A stretch of 64,000 bases of DNA from Podocnemis expansa. Its lineage: Eukaryota > Chordata > Testudines > Podocnemididae. Positions within the stretch are counted from its first letter, which is position 1; each line of letters starts with the position of its first letter. The DNA lies in NCBI GenBank assembly GCA_007922195.1, contig ML682090.1:2021612-2085611 (forward strand), written 5' to 3'. Below are positions 1-10,708 of the stretch, piece after piece. The notes under the pieces were generated by a model. It saw only the letters and a program-made list of their open reading frames with translations. It ran no database searches and had not been told where the DNA came from. Position numbers and translations under genes: made by a program.

Positions 1-160
1 CGAAAGCAAATGAGGTTTAAGTTGTTTCGGAAGAACCACGGCCATTTTGAAACAAGCTGTTTGCTTGTTTCAAAATGGCCGCGCGTCGTGTGGCCATGGC
101 ACTTCTTATTTCAAAACAACCCCTGTTGTTCTGAAATAAGAAGTGTGTGTGGCCATACCC
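1..160. mobile_element. end of a palindrome-rich miniature transposon (cut by window edge)
   Basis: The segment contains fold-back pairs such as TTTTGAAACAAGC / GCTTGTTTCAAAA and ends in a terminal sequence GTGTGTGTGGCCATACCC. This is the same type of end and interior as the complete copy at 4982-5363 (shared CTTATTTC-AAAACAACC pattern). The left end is outside the window. Confidence 0.7.
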
Positions 161-434
161 GGTCTGTGTTTTTCTGTAAGAACTTGGACTGTTTTCCCTT
201 TCACCATGTCCAAAAACATATATCACGCTAGATGAATGACTCGGAGCTCCTTTACAATTTTGTGGAGTAACCTGTCCCTGGGAATCCATGTTCCCTGGGT
301 TGAGAAACCCCCCTGTGAGGTATGCCCCCCATCCTGTGTCTGAGGCATGTTTTCAGAGTCACTGTAGGAGTCAAGGTCTCAAAGGGGATCCTGCCCCTTG
401 CAAAGAGGGGTGTCCTGCCATATGTCAAGAGTTT
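161..434. other. unassigned sequence left of the DIRS element
   Basis: No gene is seen. The stretch may be further decayed DIRS sequence (the region where a tyrosine recombinase would lie), but no recognisable motif remains. Confidence 0.3.
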
Positions 435-1184
435 CTAGAACATTGCATGGGACAGATAGTACCCTCTTCCAGGGGGGGCTTCTGGGGATGGAAGACCAAG
501 GCTACCCAGAGGTGGAATGGTCTCATTCTCAACTTGGCCATTCTGATAACAGGTTGAAGCCGCCATGTGTCCCAACAACTGTGGGTACCATTTGGCCATG
601 GTGACTGGGGCCCTCTGGAGTTCTGAAATGACGGAACACATGAACTGAAACCTTGAAAGGGTAGAGAAGCTCTGCCCGTTGCAGTCCAGTAGGGCCCTGA
701 TGAACTCTATCATGAGGGTTGGGGTTGGTTTCGACTTTTCTTGATTTATGCAAAGACCCAAACAGCTGCACAGTCTTTTCACCAAGGTGATGCTGTGGCG
801 AACCAGATGCTTAGACTTTTCCTTTATTAGCCAATCATCGAGGTAAGGGTAGATCTTTACCCCCTGCCTTCTCAAATAAGCTGCCACTGCCACCATACGC
901 TTGTGAACACTCTGGGAGCTAAGGCAAGCCCAACTGGGAGGGATGTGAATTGGAAGTGCTCCCTTCCCACCATGAACCTGAGGAACCTTCTGTGTTTTGG
1001 CCTTATCGCTATATGAAAATAAGTGTCCTTTAGGTCGAGGTCCGCAAACCAATCCCCTAGATCTAGGACAGGAATGATCTGCAAAAGGGACACCATTCAG
1101 AACTTTATTTTTCTTACATGCTTGTTTAGAACCCTGAGGTCCAGGATGGGTCTCAGGTCGCTATTTGACTTGGGAACTAGGAAG
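435..1184 (-). pseudogene. DIRS reverse transcriptase / RNase H fragment
   Basis: Minus-strand reading starts at the hAT insertion with FLVPKSNSDLRPILDLRVLN, crosses an in-frame stop near 1095, then gives DLGDWFADLDLKDTYFHI, a frame shift near 1000-900, and YPYLDDWLI (the catalytic DD) near 850. The tail with FIRALLDCNGQ and LLGHMA is the RNase H-side region of DIRS pol. It is a relic, not a functional enzyme. Confidence 0.85.
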
Positions 1185-1729
1185 CAAAGGCGTCACTAGC
1201 CGGGGGAAGAACCTGGGGCATGGGCCCAGGCCCCGCCCCCGGCCCGCAGGCCCCACCTGCAGCCTGTAGGTCCCACCCCCTGGTCAGGGACAGGGCCAGG
1301 CGCCACTGCGCTGCCACGGGCGGCTAAGCCCCGCATCCCCAGCCAGGGATGGGGCCAGAAGCAGTCACAGGAGGCCGGGCCCTGCATCCCTGGCTGGGGA
1401 CGGGGCCAGAAGCAGCCTCAGGAGGCTGGACTCTGCATGCCCGGCTGGAGACAGGGCCAGAAGCAGCCGCAGGAGGCTGGACTCTGCATCCCCGGCTGGA
1501 GACAGGGCCAGAAGCGGCCGCAGCTGGCGGGGTCCTGCATCCCCGGCCAGGGATGGGACTGCCACTGCTGTGCATGGCCGGGCCCTGGATCCCTGACTGG
1601 GGATGGGGTTGCCATGGCCGCCAGCGGTTGGTCCCCGGATCTTCGGCCCAATTGGGCTGGAGATCTGAGGCACTGGCGCTGGGGTTCGGGGCATGTGCCC
1701 CGGAGTGCTCAGCGCCAGCAACGCCTCTG
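1185..1729. mobile_element. non-autonomous hAT element inside the DIRS element
   Basis: 545 bases bounded by imperfect inverted ends (CAAAGGCGTCACTAGC on the left; complement of the right end CAGAGGCGTTGCTGGC) and by a perfect 8-bp direct duplication CTAGGAAG at 1177-1184 and 1730-1737. The interior is GC-rich and made of about 60-bp tandem units (GGGGCCAGAAGCAG...). Long open frames here are only composition effects. Confidence 0.88.
1330..1545. repeat. GC-rich minisatellite, unit about 60 bp
   Basis: Four imperfect head-to-tail copies containing GGGGCCAGAAGCAGYC, CAGGAGGC and CTGCATSCCCGGCTGG. It forms the core of the hAT element around it. Confidence 0.75.
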
Positions 1730-2782
1730 CTAGGAAGTATGTGGAGTAGAACCCCTTTTCCCGCTGACTTTTTGGGGCCTATTCTATGGCCCCTTTGGAG
1801 AGTAGTTTTTTGCATTCTTTTTATAACAGAAAGGTAGCTCTGGGGTCCCAAGATGCAGATGAGGGAGCGACTTCCTGTCTCGGGGTATTGTTTTGAATTG
1901 GATTGAGTAATCTTTGGATATCGGGTCCAGTATCCAATGGTCAATGGTGATTCTGGCCCATTGAGGTAGAAAATGAGCCAGCCGAGCATGGAACTGCGGG
2001 GGATGAACGAAGGGATGGGGTTCCTTTGGCTGGTAGTCAAAAACACTGTTTTTGATTAGCTGACTGGGAGCTGCCATTTCCTTGGCAGGAAGTTTGGGCT
2101 GAGGATTGAGGCTTAGAGCCCTTACCCGAATGGTTCCTTTCCTTCTCCAGAGCCTAGTATGGGCACTGCGACTGTTGGTAGGGTCTTTGATGGGACCCTT
2201 GTGCACAGTTCTGTTGCTGAGGCTGCTGAGGTTGCTGCTGAGGCAACTGAGGTCTAACTGGGCACCTAGATTCTGGTGGCACGTACATGCCTAGGGCCTT
2301 TAAAGTGGCCCTAGAGTCCTTCATCACATGCAGCTGTGGATTCAGCAAACAGGGTTGGACCCTTGAAAGGAAGGTTCTGAATGGTTTGCTGCATCTGTTG
2401 AGACAAGCCAGAGCTCTGTAACCAGGCAGCTCAGCACATAGACACTATGGAAGCCATGTTACGAGAGGCAGTGTCAGATGCATCCCACGATGCCATGTTG
2501 CGGGCAACTAGAACCCCTTCCTCAACCACAGTCTCAAAATTCCTGACATGGTCCCTAGAGCTAACATCCTGAAATCTCTCTGACACACCCTAGACGTTGA
2601 AGGCATACCTTCCTATCAGGGTGTGGTGGTTTGCTATGCAGAGCTGGAGGGCAGAGGTGGAATAAACCTTCCTACCGAAGAGGTCAAGTTTCTTTCCCTC
2701 CTTATTGTTAGGAGTAGAGCTAGGCTGGCCCTACCTTTCTCTCTGAGTGACTGCATCCACCACCAGGGGCCCAGGGTAGGTT

Positions 2783-2860
2783 CAATCAATCAATCAATCA
2801 ATCAAATCATAGGGCTGGAAGGGACCTTGTGAGATCATCAAGTCCAACCCCCTGGGAATT
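2783..2860 (-). mobile_element. CR1 LINE 3' tail
   Basis: Begins with (CAAT)n-type repeats, then ATCATAGGGCTGGAAGGGAC and GATCATCAAGTCCAACCCCC, the reverse complement of the CR1 3' end with its short tandem terminal repeats. Inserted in the DIRS element. Confidence 0.85.
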
Positions 2861-4012
2861 GAAAAAGGAAGGAGAATTTACCCACAGGGACATAGTATCT
2901 CCAGTCCACAATCTTGGACACCGGAGGAACAGAGGAGGGGTTTTGTCACTGCTGATAATGGAGTACACCCCCTCATGTAGAGGGACTGAGATTTTTGCAG
3001 GTGGGGCAGCTTCCCCCAAATTGAAAAGGGGGTTGGACTGCTCCTGAACAATCCCCAGGTGTAGGTTCAATTTTGCTGCTATGCGCCTAAGGAAGTCCTT
3101 TTGGGTGCAAAGGTCATGCCTGTACACCAAGGGCCTTTGGTAAGTGCCTTTGTCTGGTGACAAAGAAGAAGGAATTCACTATCTACCATGCCGTGTGGTG
3201 CCAGAGGCAGGTTCATCATACGAGTCATCTGATGACTGGGGGTTTGAGAAGATGACGGTGCCGAGGGTCGTGATGATGCCAGCTCATCCTCCGAGTGGTA
3301 ATTGAGCCAACTATTGGTCCATTCCTGGAAGGATTCTGGGATGGAAACATGGGAAGCCCTGATGCGACCACTTGCTTTTTGAGAGCCGCCTTCACTCTGG
3401 GAGCAGCTCTGGGGTCTACTCTGCATCCCCCCCAGTGCTGACTGGGTCAGTGGAGGGGATGGTCTTCTCACAGGATGCTCTCTGGTGTCGAGGGACAAGT
3501 TGCTTTGGTGGTGAAGAGTTGGGGATCTTTTTCGGTGCTGTTTTCCCACAGATTCCTCTTTCTAGGAGCCAGTACCAGGGATGATGTGGACCTGTGGTGC
3601 TGTGGCTCATTGTCCGATGGTGCCAAGCAGCTTGAGGATGATTTTGTTCTTCTTGACCCTGCGAGCACGGTACCAACGGATCGCATGCCAATACTGGAGA
3701 TGGGGGATAACAATTTGTCGAAACCCCCTCCAGCCTCGGGGTGGCTGTGGTTTCCTCCAGTACCAGAGAGGCTGATAATGGTGCTGGAACCAGTGCCGTC
3801 CCTACCGTCGAGGACTATTCTTTAGCTGAAAGGGCTGCTTTACCTCTGGACTGCACCACCTGGGGTGGTGCCAGGGGTGTCAGCTCTGATAATGTCTTCA
3901 CTGCCGCAAACGCCTCTGGTGTCGAGGGGATGGGTACCGACTCCCTTCCCCAAGGTGGGGTGGATGGTGGAGAAACTGCACCGCGCCAAGGTGGTGCCGA
4001 ATCAGAGGCTGA

Positions 4013-4312
4013 TCACAGCTTCTTAGTAATAGCCGGAGAGCAGCACCAGGTCTTCTCTGGTGCCGATGTGGCATGTGGTAACAGCAAGTTCTTAGACTTG
4101 GCGGGTGTACCTAGGGCCAGTAGCACCACCCAATCCTGGATGAGGTTCTGCAGCCTCTGTTCTCTGTCCTTGCGAGTTCTTCTTTTGAAGGACTTGCATA
4201 TGGGACATTTTTCCATGAGGTGCGACTCACCCAGACAGGAAAGGCACTTATCATTGGGGTTGTCGATCAGGAATGCCTTGCAGCAACCTGCACAGGGTTT
4301 AAATCCCAGCAT
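4013..4312 (-). pseudogene. DIRS gag-like zinc-knuckle protein, N-terminal part
   Basis: A 99-residue frame starting MLGFKPCAGCCKAF, with CLSCLGESHLMEKCPIC cysteine/histidine spacing, then a basic KRRTRKDRE stretch. This matches the start of DIRS gag-like proteins (CLGEAH-type knuckle). It is followed on the minus strand by degraded gag/pol spacer. Confidence 0.7.
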
Positions 4313-4320
4313 ACTTAATC

Positions 4321-4978
4321 ATGCAAAAATAACAAACCTAGGTAAAGAGACAGGCACTTGTTTAAAAGTGAGGATGGGCTGTTCCAGTGCCATTGTTGAA
4401 GGCAGAAATAAGACATTGGGAGGGTCACGGTCTGGGGCACATCTATAGCCACGGTCACAGCGCAGAGGGGGTGTTGGCTACTGACCCTGACCTGACAAGC
4501 TAGGACTAAAAGGCTTTCTGGATTACCATGCACTGTGGCACATAGATACCTGTAAGTGAAAGATGTGAGCAGTGCCCGAAGAAGAACAGAAATCACTTGT
4601 AGGAAAAGACACAAACACACATTCAGCAATTCACTCACCCAATCTTTGCTCTCTCCCTTGCTTCTTCAGTTAGGGGATCACCTTGCCTCCTTCTCAGGGC
4701 TTCACCAACTCCTTCCCTCTCAAATGCCCCAGTTTTGCTTGGTTTGTTTCCTGAAGCAGAAGAGTGGGTGGCTATAATTTGAGCTCTTGTAGCATTTCTC
4801 CCTCTGTCCATCCTGGCCAGTTGTGTCCAGGCCAGTCAAGTCTCAAGCTGCAGCCAGAGCTGTGGAGCTGTGTTGGTCAACTGATTCTGTACGGAGTGCT
4901 GCTGAAACAAGACAGGGTCCCATTGCTGAAAGTGCTCATCCTAACTGAGCTGTGATGGACTGCAGCAGGGCTGCCTTC
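4321..4978. other. no gene seen
   Basis: Unique-looking sequence between the DIRS element and a miniature transposon. No splice-flanked open frame, RNA gene or clear repeat is recognisable. Confidence 0.5.
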
Positions 4979-4981
4979 AAG

Positions 4982-5363
4982 GGCTGTGTTCACACACAGG
5001 GGGTTATTTTGATACGGTTGTTTTGAAACAACTTGTATCAAAATAACACCTTATTTCAAACTAACTTAATTCGAATTAACAGTTTGTTGATTCGAATTAA
5101 GGAAAAAAGCTCAAAGAGAAATAGCAGGTTCGGGCAACAGTTATTCGAAACAAATCACCGTTGTTTCGAAACATGTTCGCACGGTGTTGTTTCAAAACAA
5201 GTTGTTTCGAAACAACGTTGTTTCGTCCCCACATGGGGTTTAACTTGTTTCGAAACAACAGTTCCCGTTGTTTCGAAACAACCGTGCATCGTGTGAACAG
5301 GGTGTTTCTTATTTCGAAACAACCTCTGTTGTTTCGAAATAAGAGTGCTGTGTGAACACAGCC
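4982..5363. mobile_element. miniature element with GTTTCGAAAC palindromes
   Basis: Inverted ends GGCTGTGTTCACACA / TGTGTGAACACAGCC with a 3-bp direct duplication AAG at 4979-4981 and 5364-5366. The interior is packed with the 10-bp palindrome GTTTCGAAAC and related TTATTTCGAAA blocks in both orientations. A 3-bp duplication suits PIF/Harbinger-like elements. Confidence 0.75.
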
Positions 5364-5366
5364 AAG

Positions 5367-6430
5367 CAGATTGAACAAGAGGTCTCAGTGGATGGAACTG
5401 GGACTTTGGAAAGGAGCTGAAGCAGTTGTTGTCCTTGTTCTGAAAATCAGGGGCACCTAGGCACTGCCACCCCTCTTGACTTATTTAAGCTCAGTGGGGC
5501 CAGACATGCATTCTGGGCTGGCCAGGGTGATAATTTATCCTGCATGTTGAGGTTATGCAAGGGTGCTGTGCACTGCCCTGCCCCGCCCCCACCTCAGCGT
5601 CTACTCATTGACTTTAGCAGAAGTCACAGATTCTGAAGAACAGGTCCCAGCATAGGTGGAGTCTGCTATGCTGGAAACCGGGCTGGTGGTTCAACACAGG
5701 TGGTGGTACCTGGGTGCATCCAGCAGGTGGCAATGTTGCACTGTGTGCATGCATTGTCCCGTCCCCCGTCCCCGTCCCCCCAGCTCTAGTCTTCTGCAGA
5801 GGTGGGAATAGGTTGATTTTTGGAGTTTGATGGGAGACCCGGGGGAATGTGGGGGAATCTGGTTCTGGGAAGAGACCTTGAGGCAGAAGGTGGTAACTCC
5901 AGGGCCTGGATGTGATTGCTGCCACTGTCCATTGCTGACCTCCTTTCCCCATGTTTCTGGGACCTTTTATCTTACTCCAGATGAGAGGGCACAAACTCCG
6001 TCTCTCTCTCCTGGCTCCCTGTAAGCCCCCATCCCATACTGCAGGGCCCTGGTGGAAGGCCACATGCCTTGCTGAAATACAGCTAATTCTGGGTTGGAGC
6101 CTAACAACACACAACAGTCTGCACCATTGTGCAGTAGAGGAGAAATCTGGTGGTGGGAGATGATGGAGGGGAGTCATGCCACCCACATTCTTCGAAAAAG
6201 TGCCACATGGGACTGTCCACACAGCACAGGATGAGATTTCTGCTCTCAGGCATCCTCTCTGCAACCCCTTCCCCATCCTGCACTTGCAGGGGGGTTGTTG
6301 GTGCTGGTAGCAGCTTGGAGAGGAGGCTCTGTCCCAGGGCTGCTGGCTCTGATTCTCTCTCTAGGCCCATCCTTGAACACTACTGGGGTGCTGAGCTGAC
6401 CTCGCTGTTGTAGGAGTTGCAGCAGATGTC
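5367..6430. other. no gene seen
   Basis: Intergenic sequence with a pyrimidine-rich section (5755-5785, CCCCGTCC repeats). Open frames here lack splice signals or family motifs. Confidence 0.45.
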
Positions 6431-6499
6431 AGGCTGCGTGTCTTTCCTAATACCAGCTTGACTTCAGGCCGGGCTGTATGTGGACCAGATGTGGCTGTG

Positions 6500-6735
6500 G
6501 AGTGAGGATTAGCCCCAGCTGTGGGAGAGCAGTAGGGCTGGAGGGGGTGGATCAGGACTCCCTGGTTTTAAGCCCCAGCTGCAGAGGGAAGTGGGATTTA
6601 GTGGTTTATCGTGGGGGTGGTTGGGTGCAAGTCAGGACTCCTGTATTCTACATCTCTGAGAGGGGAGTGGAGACTAGCTGGTGAGAGCAGGGAGTAGGGG
6701 TGGCTGCGAGCCAGGACTCCTCGGTTCTATTCCTC
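6500..6735 (+). repeat. tandem tRNA-SINE-like units
   Basis: Three imperfect units of about 85 bp, each with a form of GAGAGCAG..., CAGGACTCCTNGGTTCTA and GGGGAGTGGG. They resemble the tRNA-derived head of reptilian SINEs (CTAGTGGTTAGAGC and GGACTCCTGGGTTC as A- and B-box-like parts). Confidence 0.55.
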
Positions 6736-7029
6736 AGAGTCCCTGTATTATGCAATGTCTACAATACAGTGCCACAGCTGTATACTTGCAGTCTCACAGC
6801 TGTAAGGTCTCTGGTCTAGCCACTCTATTCTGATGGGAGAGAGCAATCCTGCAGGCATAATTAAACCACCCCGAACTACTGCCCCTAGCTATGACAGCAA
6901 GGGAACCGCTAGCCACATGGGTGCTTCTGCTGGTAAAACTCCTGTCACTCGGGGAGTTTCCCATCCCACTTCCTGACAAAAATTTTACTGACAGAAGTGC
7001 TAGTGTAGATGTGGCCTTCTCCTAGGCAG

Positions 7030-7145
7030 GTCCCTTCTTCTCTGCACCGGGGTCCCTATCTGTAAAATGGAAGTAACAGGACCTGGCTCCCAGAGAGGTG
7101 GCATGCCAGGGGGAAGCAATAATTAAGGCTGTGCGATGCGATGCT
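7030..7145 (+). mobile_element. CORE/MIR-like SINE fragment
   Basis: Contains CCCTATCTGTAAAATGG followed by a GG-rich segment and AATAATTAAGGC, the central and 3' portion of MIR-type SINEs. Confidence 0.55.
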
Positions 7146-7172
7146 CTGTTGTATGTTCCTCCTGTCCCCAAG

Positions 7173-7351
7173 CAGGGCCATAACTACAGCGGGGCTGACA
7201 GGGCACAGCCCAGGGCAACCTGAAGCAGCTCAATGGAGCTGCACTATTAAGAGGGCGGCTTTGCAGTACCAGCTCTGAGCACCACTAATGGGAAGGGGCA
7301 TGTTCCAATTGGAATGCGCCACAGGCAGCAAAACACTGTGTTACAGCTCTG
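7173..7351. mobile_element. short hAT element
   Basis: 179 bases with imperfect inverted ends (CAGGGCCATAACT / TTACAGCTCTG) and a perfect 8-bp duplication TCCCCAAG at 7165-7172 and 7352-7359. Confidence 0.82.
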
Positions 7352-7513
7352 TCCCCAAGCATTATGAGTAACAAATGCCATTGCTGTTTTACTCCATTCC
7401 TAATTGCACCACACGCAGTTTATCCATTAATTATTATAGGTCTTCATCTAAAGGGGTTGAAGGGTCCAGCCAGAGAAGGGTGGGTTCATATTGTCAGCAA
7501 CTCCCCTCCTAGC

Positions 7514-7807
7514 TAGAGTTACCAGATGTCAGGCAATAGGAAGACATGTCCTCCTTTTTACCTTCACGTCCTCCACCCAACATGCACTTTAAACATATGT
7601 GCTTTTGTCTGGCTTTTTACTTACAGGGGTTAAAGTATACGGAAATGCCCTGAAACACCCTATTTTTAGGGGAAACCTTCCAGCCCCCCCCCCCCCCCAA
7701 ATAGAAAATATTACATTAATATTATATTTTCTCCATCTGTCCTCCAATGTCCTCCTTTTTTGTACATCCCTGTCCTCCTTTCCATGCTTTGGTATCTGGT
7801 AACCCTA
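7514..7807. mobile_element. hAT element with TAGRGTTACCAGAT ends
   Basis: 294 bases with ends TAGAGTTACCAGATGTC and GGTATCTGGTAACCCTA, and a perfect 8-bp duplication CTCCTAGC at 7506-7513 and 7808-7815. A second copy of the family is at 10277-10585. The TAGGG-type terminus resembles that of Ac. Confidence 0.87.
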
Positions 7808-8052
7808 CTCCTAGCAGGGGGAAATTGAGGTATGTGTTTGTTACCCATAATGCTTAGGGGATGGGAGGAACATGCATTCCACCCCACCTCTTAACAAAGA
7901 ATGGCAGGGCCTTAAAGATTGCCTCCCACTGCCACCCCACCCCTCCAGCAGCCATCTGCTGTTACCTCCATTTTACAGATGACGAACCTGGGGCAGAGCC
8001 AAAGGGACCTCTGGCACAGAGCAGGGGAAAATAGCTCATCCAGTCAGTAGAC

Positions 8053-9199
8053 CAGTGGTTCCCAACCTTTTCTCTGCCATGGCACACCTTGATACCTTCA
8101 AATTTTTTGAGGCACACCACCATTAAAAAACTCATGAATATTCAAATTAACTTAAATTACTTATGAATATTCATGAACCATGGCACAGTATTTCGGAAAT
8201 GCTGCTATGTGGGGTAGTAGGGTTAGCAGAAAAGGGGTAGCAAAACAGGGGAGGTCAGGGGTCGTGTGCAGTAGCAGAAGTGAGTGTGGGGAGCAGAGCA
8301 GGGAAGGGGTGGCAAAAGAGGACACGGGGCAGCCATGTGGGGAGCAGCACAAGGGTGGCAAGAGAGGAGAGAGGAAGGGAGAACAAGAGTGGCTTTGCGA
8401 GAGTCAGGGGGAACCTGGGGAGTGGGAAGGTCGGGCAGGGGAGCATGGCGCAGCACCCACTTCCCCCTTCTCCGCAGTGGCTCCCTGCCACCCAGGGCAA
8501 ATCCTCACCCCACTGCTGCTCCCTCCCACCCCAGTGGGTCCCGTCCTCCCCTCCCCAAGCCCCCTGCTGCCTGTGATGGACCCTCCCATCACTGAAGGGG
8601 CCAGAATTAGGCCTCCAGCCCCCAGCTACACACTATACACAGCCACCTCACAAGCCAAGCTACACACTTCCTGCTACACATCCACTCCCAACCACCTCTG
8701 CTACACACACACACAAACACACCTACCCCACACAACCCCCAGCAGCCCTCCCCCCCCAAAGCCCTTATCTGGGCTGTTTGCAGGCTGATTGACAAAAGCT
8801 GTTTCCCCCTGCAGGGGAGATTCACACACTCCCAGCCTCCCCCAGCTCTCTGCTGGCTGGGCTTAAGGTGGAGCCAGGTTGAAGGTGGAGCCACCTGAAT
8901 GATGCATTGGGGCTGCTTCTGCTATTTTTAGGAGGACCCCTAGAACTCCCTGTTCTAGTGCCTTCCTCTATTTTTAGGGGGCCAGAAGGCTGCCTGCCTA
9001 AAAATAGGGGGCATCCGAACTGTGTTCTGGTGCCTTCCCCCTTACTTTAACCCCTGCCTTTTCTCAACCCTGTGCAGCCCATGTGGCTGAGCTGAGCAGG
9101 GAGGGAACTTTAATTCCAGCTCTCAGACATGCTCGCGGTGCACTTTGGGTGTTGCCATAGCACACCAGTGTGCCCGGGCACACTGGTTGGGAACCACTG
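8053..9199. mobile_element. hAT element, CAGTGGTTCCCAACC family, long copy
   Basis: 1147 bases with ends CAGTGGTTCCCAACC / GGTTGGGAACCACTG and a perfect 8-bp duplication CAGTAGAC at 8045-8052 and 9200-9207. The interior is GC-rich with purine and CCACC runs and encodes no transposase that I can see. It is a near full-length relative, in opposite orientation, of the copy at 12154-13245. Confidence 0.9.
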
Positions 9200-9209
9200 C
9201 AGTAGACAG

Positions 9210-10268
9210 CTGGAAAGGGAGGTCAGGACTCCTGAGTTGCATTTCTATACACGCACCCCTGGCTGTCTCCCTCACTAGTCTTTGTGCCCCACAGGGTCTT
9301 ACATTAGTGTTTATTTACATTAGACTCCTACCCGAAGCTAATTGACAGCCACTTAACTCAAGATGGCTCATGCCTAGAGGCTGTGGACACTGACTAAGCT
9401 TTGGCTCTTCAAGGGCTCAGTGTAGGGCCAAAGGTCTCTACCAGAAACACAAAGGCTTTGCCTATGCTAGGGGGGAAGAGTGTGGCTTGCACATGTTAAA
9501 ACCCCAGTGAAGATGAGGCAGTGTGTTGTTTTTAATGCATTGACAGGACAAGATAAAGGCTAGTTCCCCCACCCCTACAAAATAATCTTTGCCTGTCTCT
9601 GCAAGCATTCAAACCTCCAGCCTTCCTGGTCTTGACTAGGTTTTTTACCTCATGTTAGTGAGCTGTTTTTATTTCACCTTAGTGAAGACAAGCGTTAAGA
9701 TCTCAATATCTTTAAGAACCCACAGTGTTTTGTCAGGGGCTTGTTTACACAGAGAAATGGACCAGAAAAGCTATTCTCAATCTGTTCCTCCTGTGGACTC
9801 TGTGGTCCAGAGTCAGCCACTCTGTGAGTGATTTGTGTGTTTCCAAAGCAGATTCATTTGGGAATAAAATCATGCTGCCATTACTCAGGATTAGCTATGC
9901 CAGTCAGTCTCCCCGGGAGGCATGGTTTTAGGAGGATAGGAATGCCAGTTTAGAAAGCTGGCAGGATGGAATTGCTGTAGCCTGAGGCTGCTCTGTGTCC
10001 TGTGATCAGCCATCCCCGCCTCTTTCCATGTGCTTCGATGCTGGCCCTCTTTCAGGGCTTGGGCATGTCACATGTGGCTTCTGTAACTGTTTTCCATCCA
10101 GACCTTCTAATTTCTTACCGCCAAAGAATTTCCATCTCCCAAGGCAACGGAACAGCAAGGATTTCCAGCAGCCAGGCTTGGCCATTGTGCCAGGCACTGG
10201 AGGAGTGGTCCAGATGGGGGTCTGAACCAGAAGTGGGCTGAGGCTTTGCAGAATTCAATCCAGGACTG
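9210..10268. other. no gene seen
   Basis: Intergenic sequence without recognisable exons or RNA genes; parts such as 9960-10250 look like old unassigned repeat. Confidence 0.45.
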
Positions 10269-10276
10269 GTCTTGCA

Positions 10277-10585
10277 TAGGGTTACCAGATGTCAGGTAAA
10301 AGGAGGACATGCCCTCCTTTTTACCTTCATGTTCTCCTTTTCTACCTTCATGTCCTCTGTCTGGCAGGCAATTTAAAATACATGATTTTGTCTAGCTTTT
10401 TACTTATAGGGGTTAAAGTAGCTGAAATGCCCCGGAATACCTTATTTTTAGGGGAAAGTGTTCCAGGGCCCCCTAAAACCAGAAGAATATTATATTAATA
10501 CAACATTTTCTCCATGTGTCCTCCAATGTCCTCCTTTTCATACTTCCCTGTCCTCCTTTCCAGGCTTTGGTATCTGGTAACCTTA
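10277..10585. mobile_element. hAT element with TAGRGTTACCAGAT ends
   Basis: 309 bases with ends TAGGGTTACCAGATGTC / GGTATCTGGTAACCTTA and a perfect 8-bp duplication GTCTTGCA at 10269-10276 and 10586-10593. The interior matches the copy at 7514-7807. Confidence 0.88.
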
Positions 10586-10619
10586 GTCTTGCATCCATGG
10601 CCAAGATAGGAATTTAAGT

Positions 10620-10708
10620 ATCATAGGACTGGAAGGGACCTCGAGGGGTCTTATAGTCCAGTCCCCTGCACTCAAGGCAGGACTGAGTATTAGCTAGACT
10701 TTCTAAAC
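10620..10708 (-). mobile_element. CR1 LINE 3' end (left part of a split copy)
   Basis: ATCATAGGACTGGAAGGGAC, then TCCAGTCCCCTGCACTCA and GGCAGGACTGAGTATTA, the reverse complement of a turtle/crocodile-type CR1 3' end. It breaks at the first of three hAT insertions; the same CR1 resumes at 13254. Confidence 0.85.

Larger units (their letters stand above)
435..4320 (-). mobile_element. decayed DIRS-type retrotransposon
   Basis: Read on the minus strand, the order is a gag-like protein with cysteine/histidine knuckles (4312 to 4013), a serine/proline-rich spacer (3549 to 3079), a pol entry region with LAHFLPQWARIT (near 2000) and reverse transcriptase with FADLDLKDTYFHI and YPYLDDWLI (1184 to 435). 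YLDDWLI and the following LLGHMA are typical of DIRS elements, which use a tyrosine recombinase instead of a DDE integrase. No recombinase or split direct/inverted ends are visible, so the left part is lost. Stops and frame breaks show it is dead. A hAT element (1185-1729) and a CR1 tail (from 2783) are inserted in it. Confidence 0.85.

Noticed and set aside
1324..2046. Long minus-strand open frame of 240 codons
   Set aside because: Its left part is the GC-rich minisatellite of a hAT element read through; only the portion right of 1738 is DIRS pol. It is not one protein.
2783..2807. (CAAT)n as an independent microsatellite
   Set aside because: It is the terminal tandem repeat of the CR1 3' end next to it.
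3741..4448. Plus-strand open frame of 235 codons
   Set aside because: It lies antisense to the DIRS gag-like region, is serine/glycine-biased and has no recognisable domain or splice context.
5614..6276. Minus-strand open frame of 220 codons
   Set aside because: Proline- and leucine-rich chance frame with no domain, no acceptor/donor pair and no homology that I recognise.
8180..8788. Plus-strand open frame of 202 codons
   Set aside because: Falls inside the GC-rich interior of a hAT element; overlapping frames on both strands point to composition, not coding.
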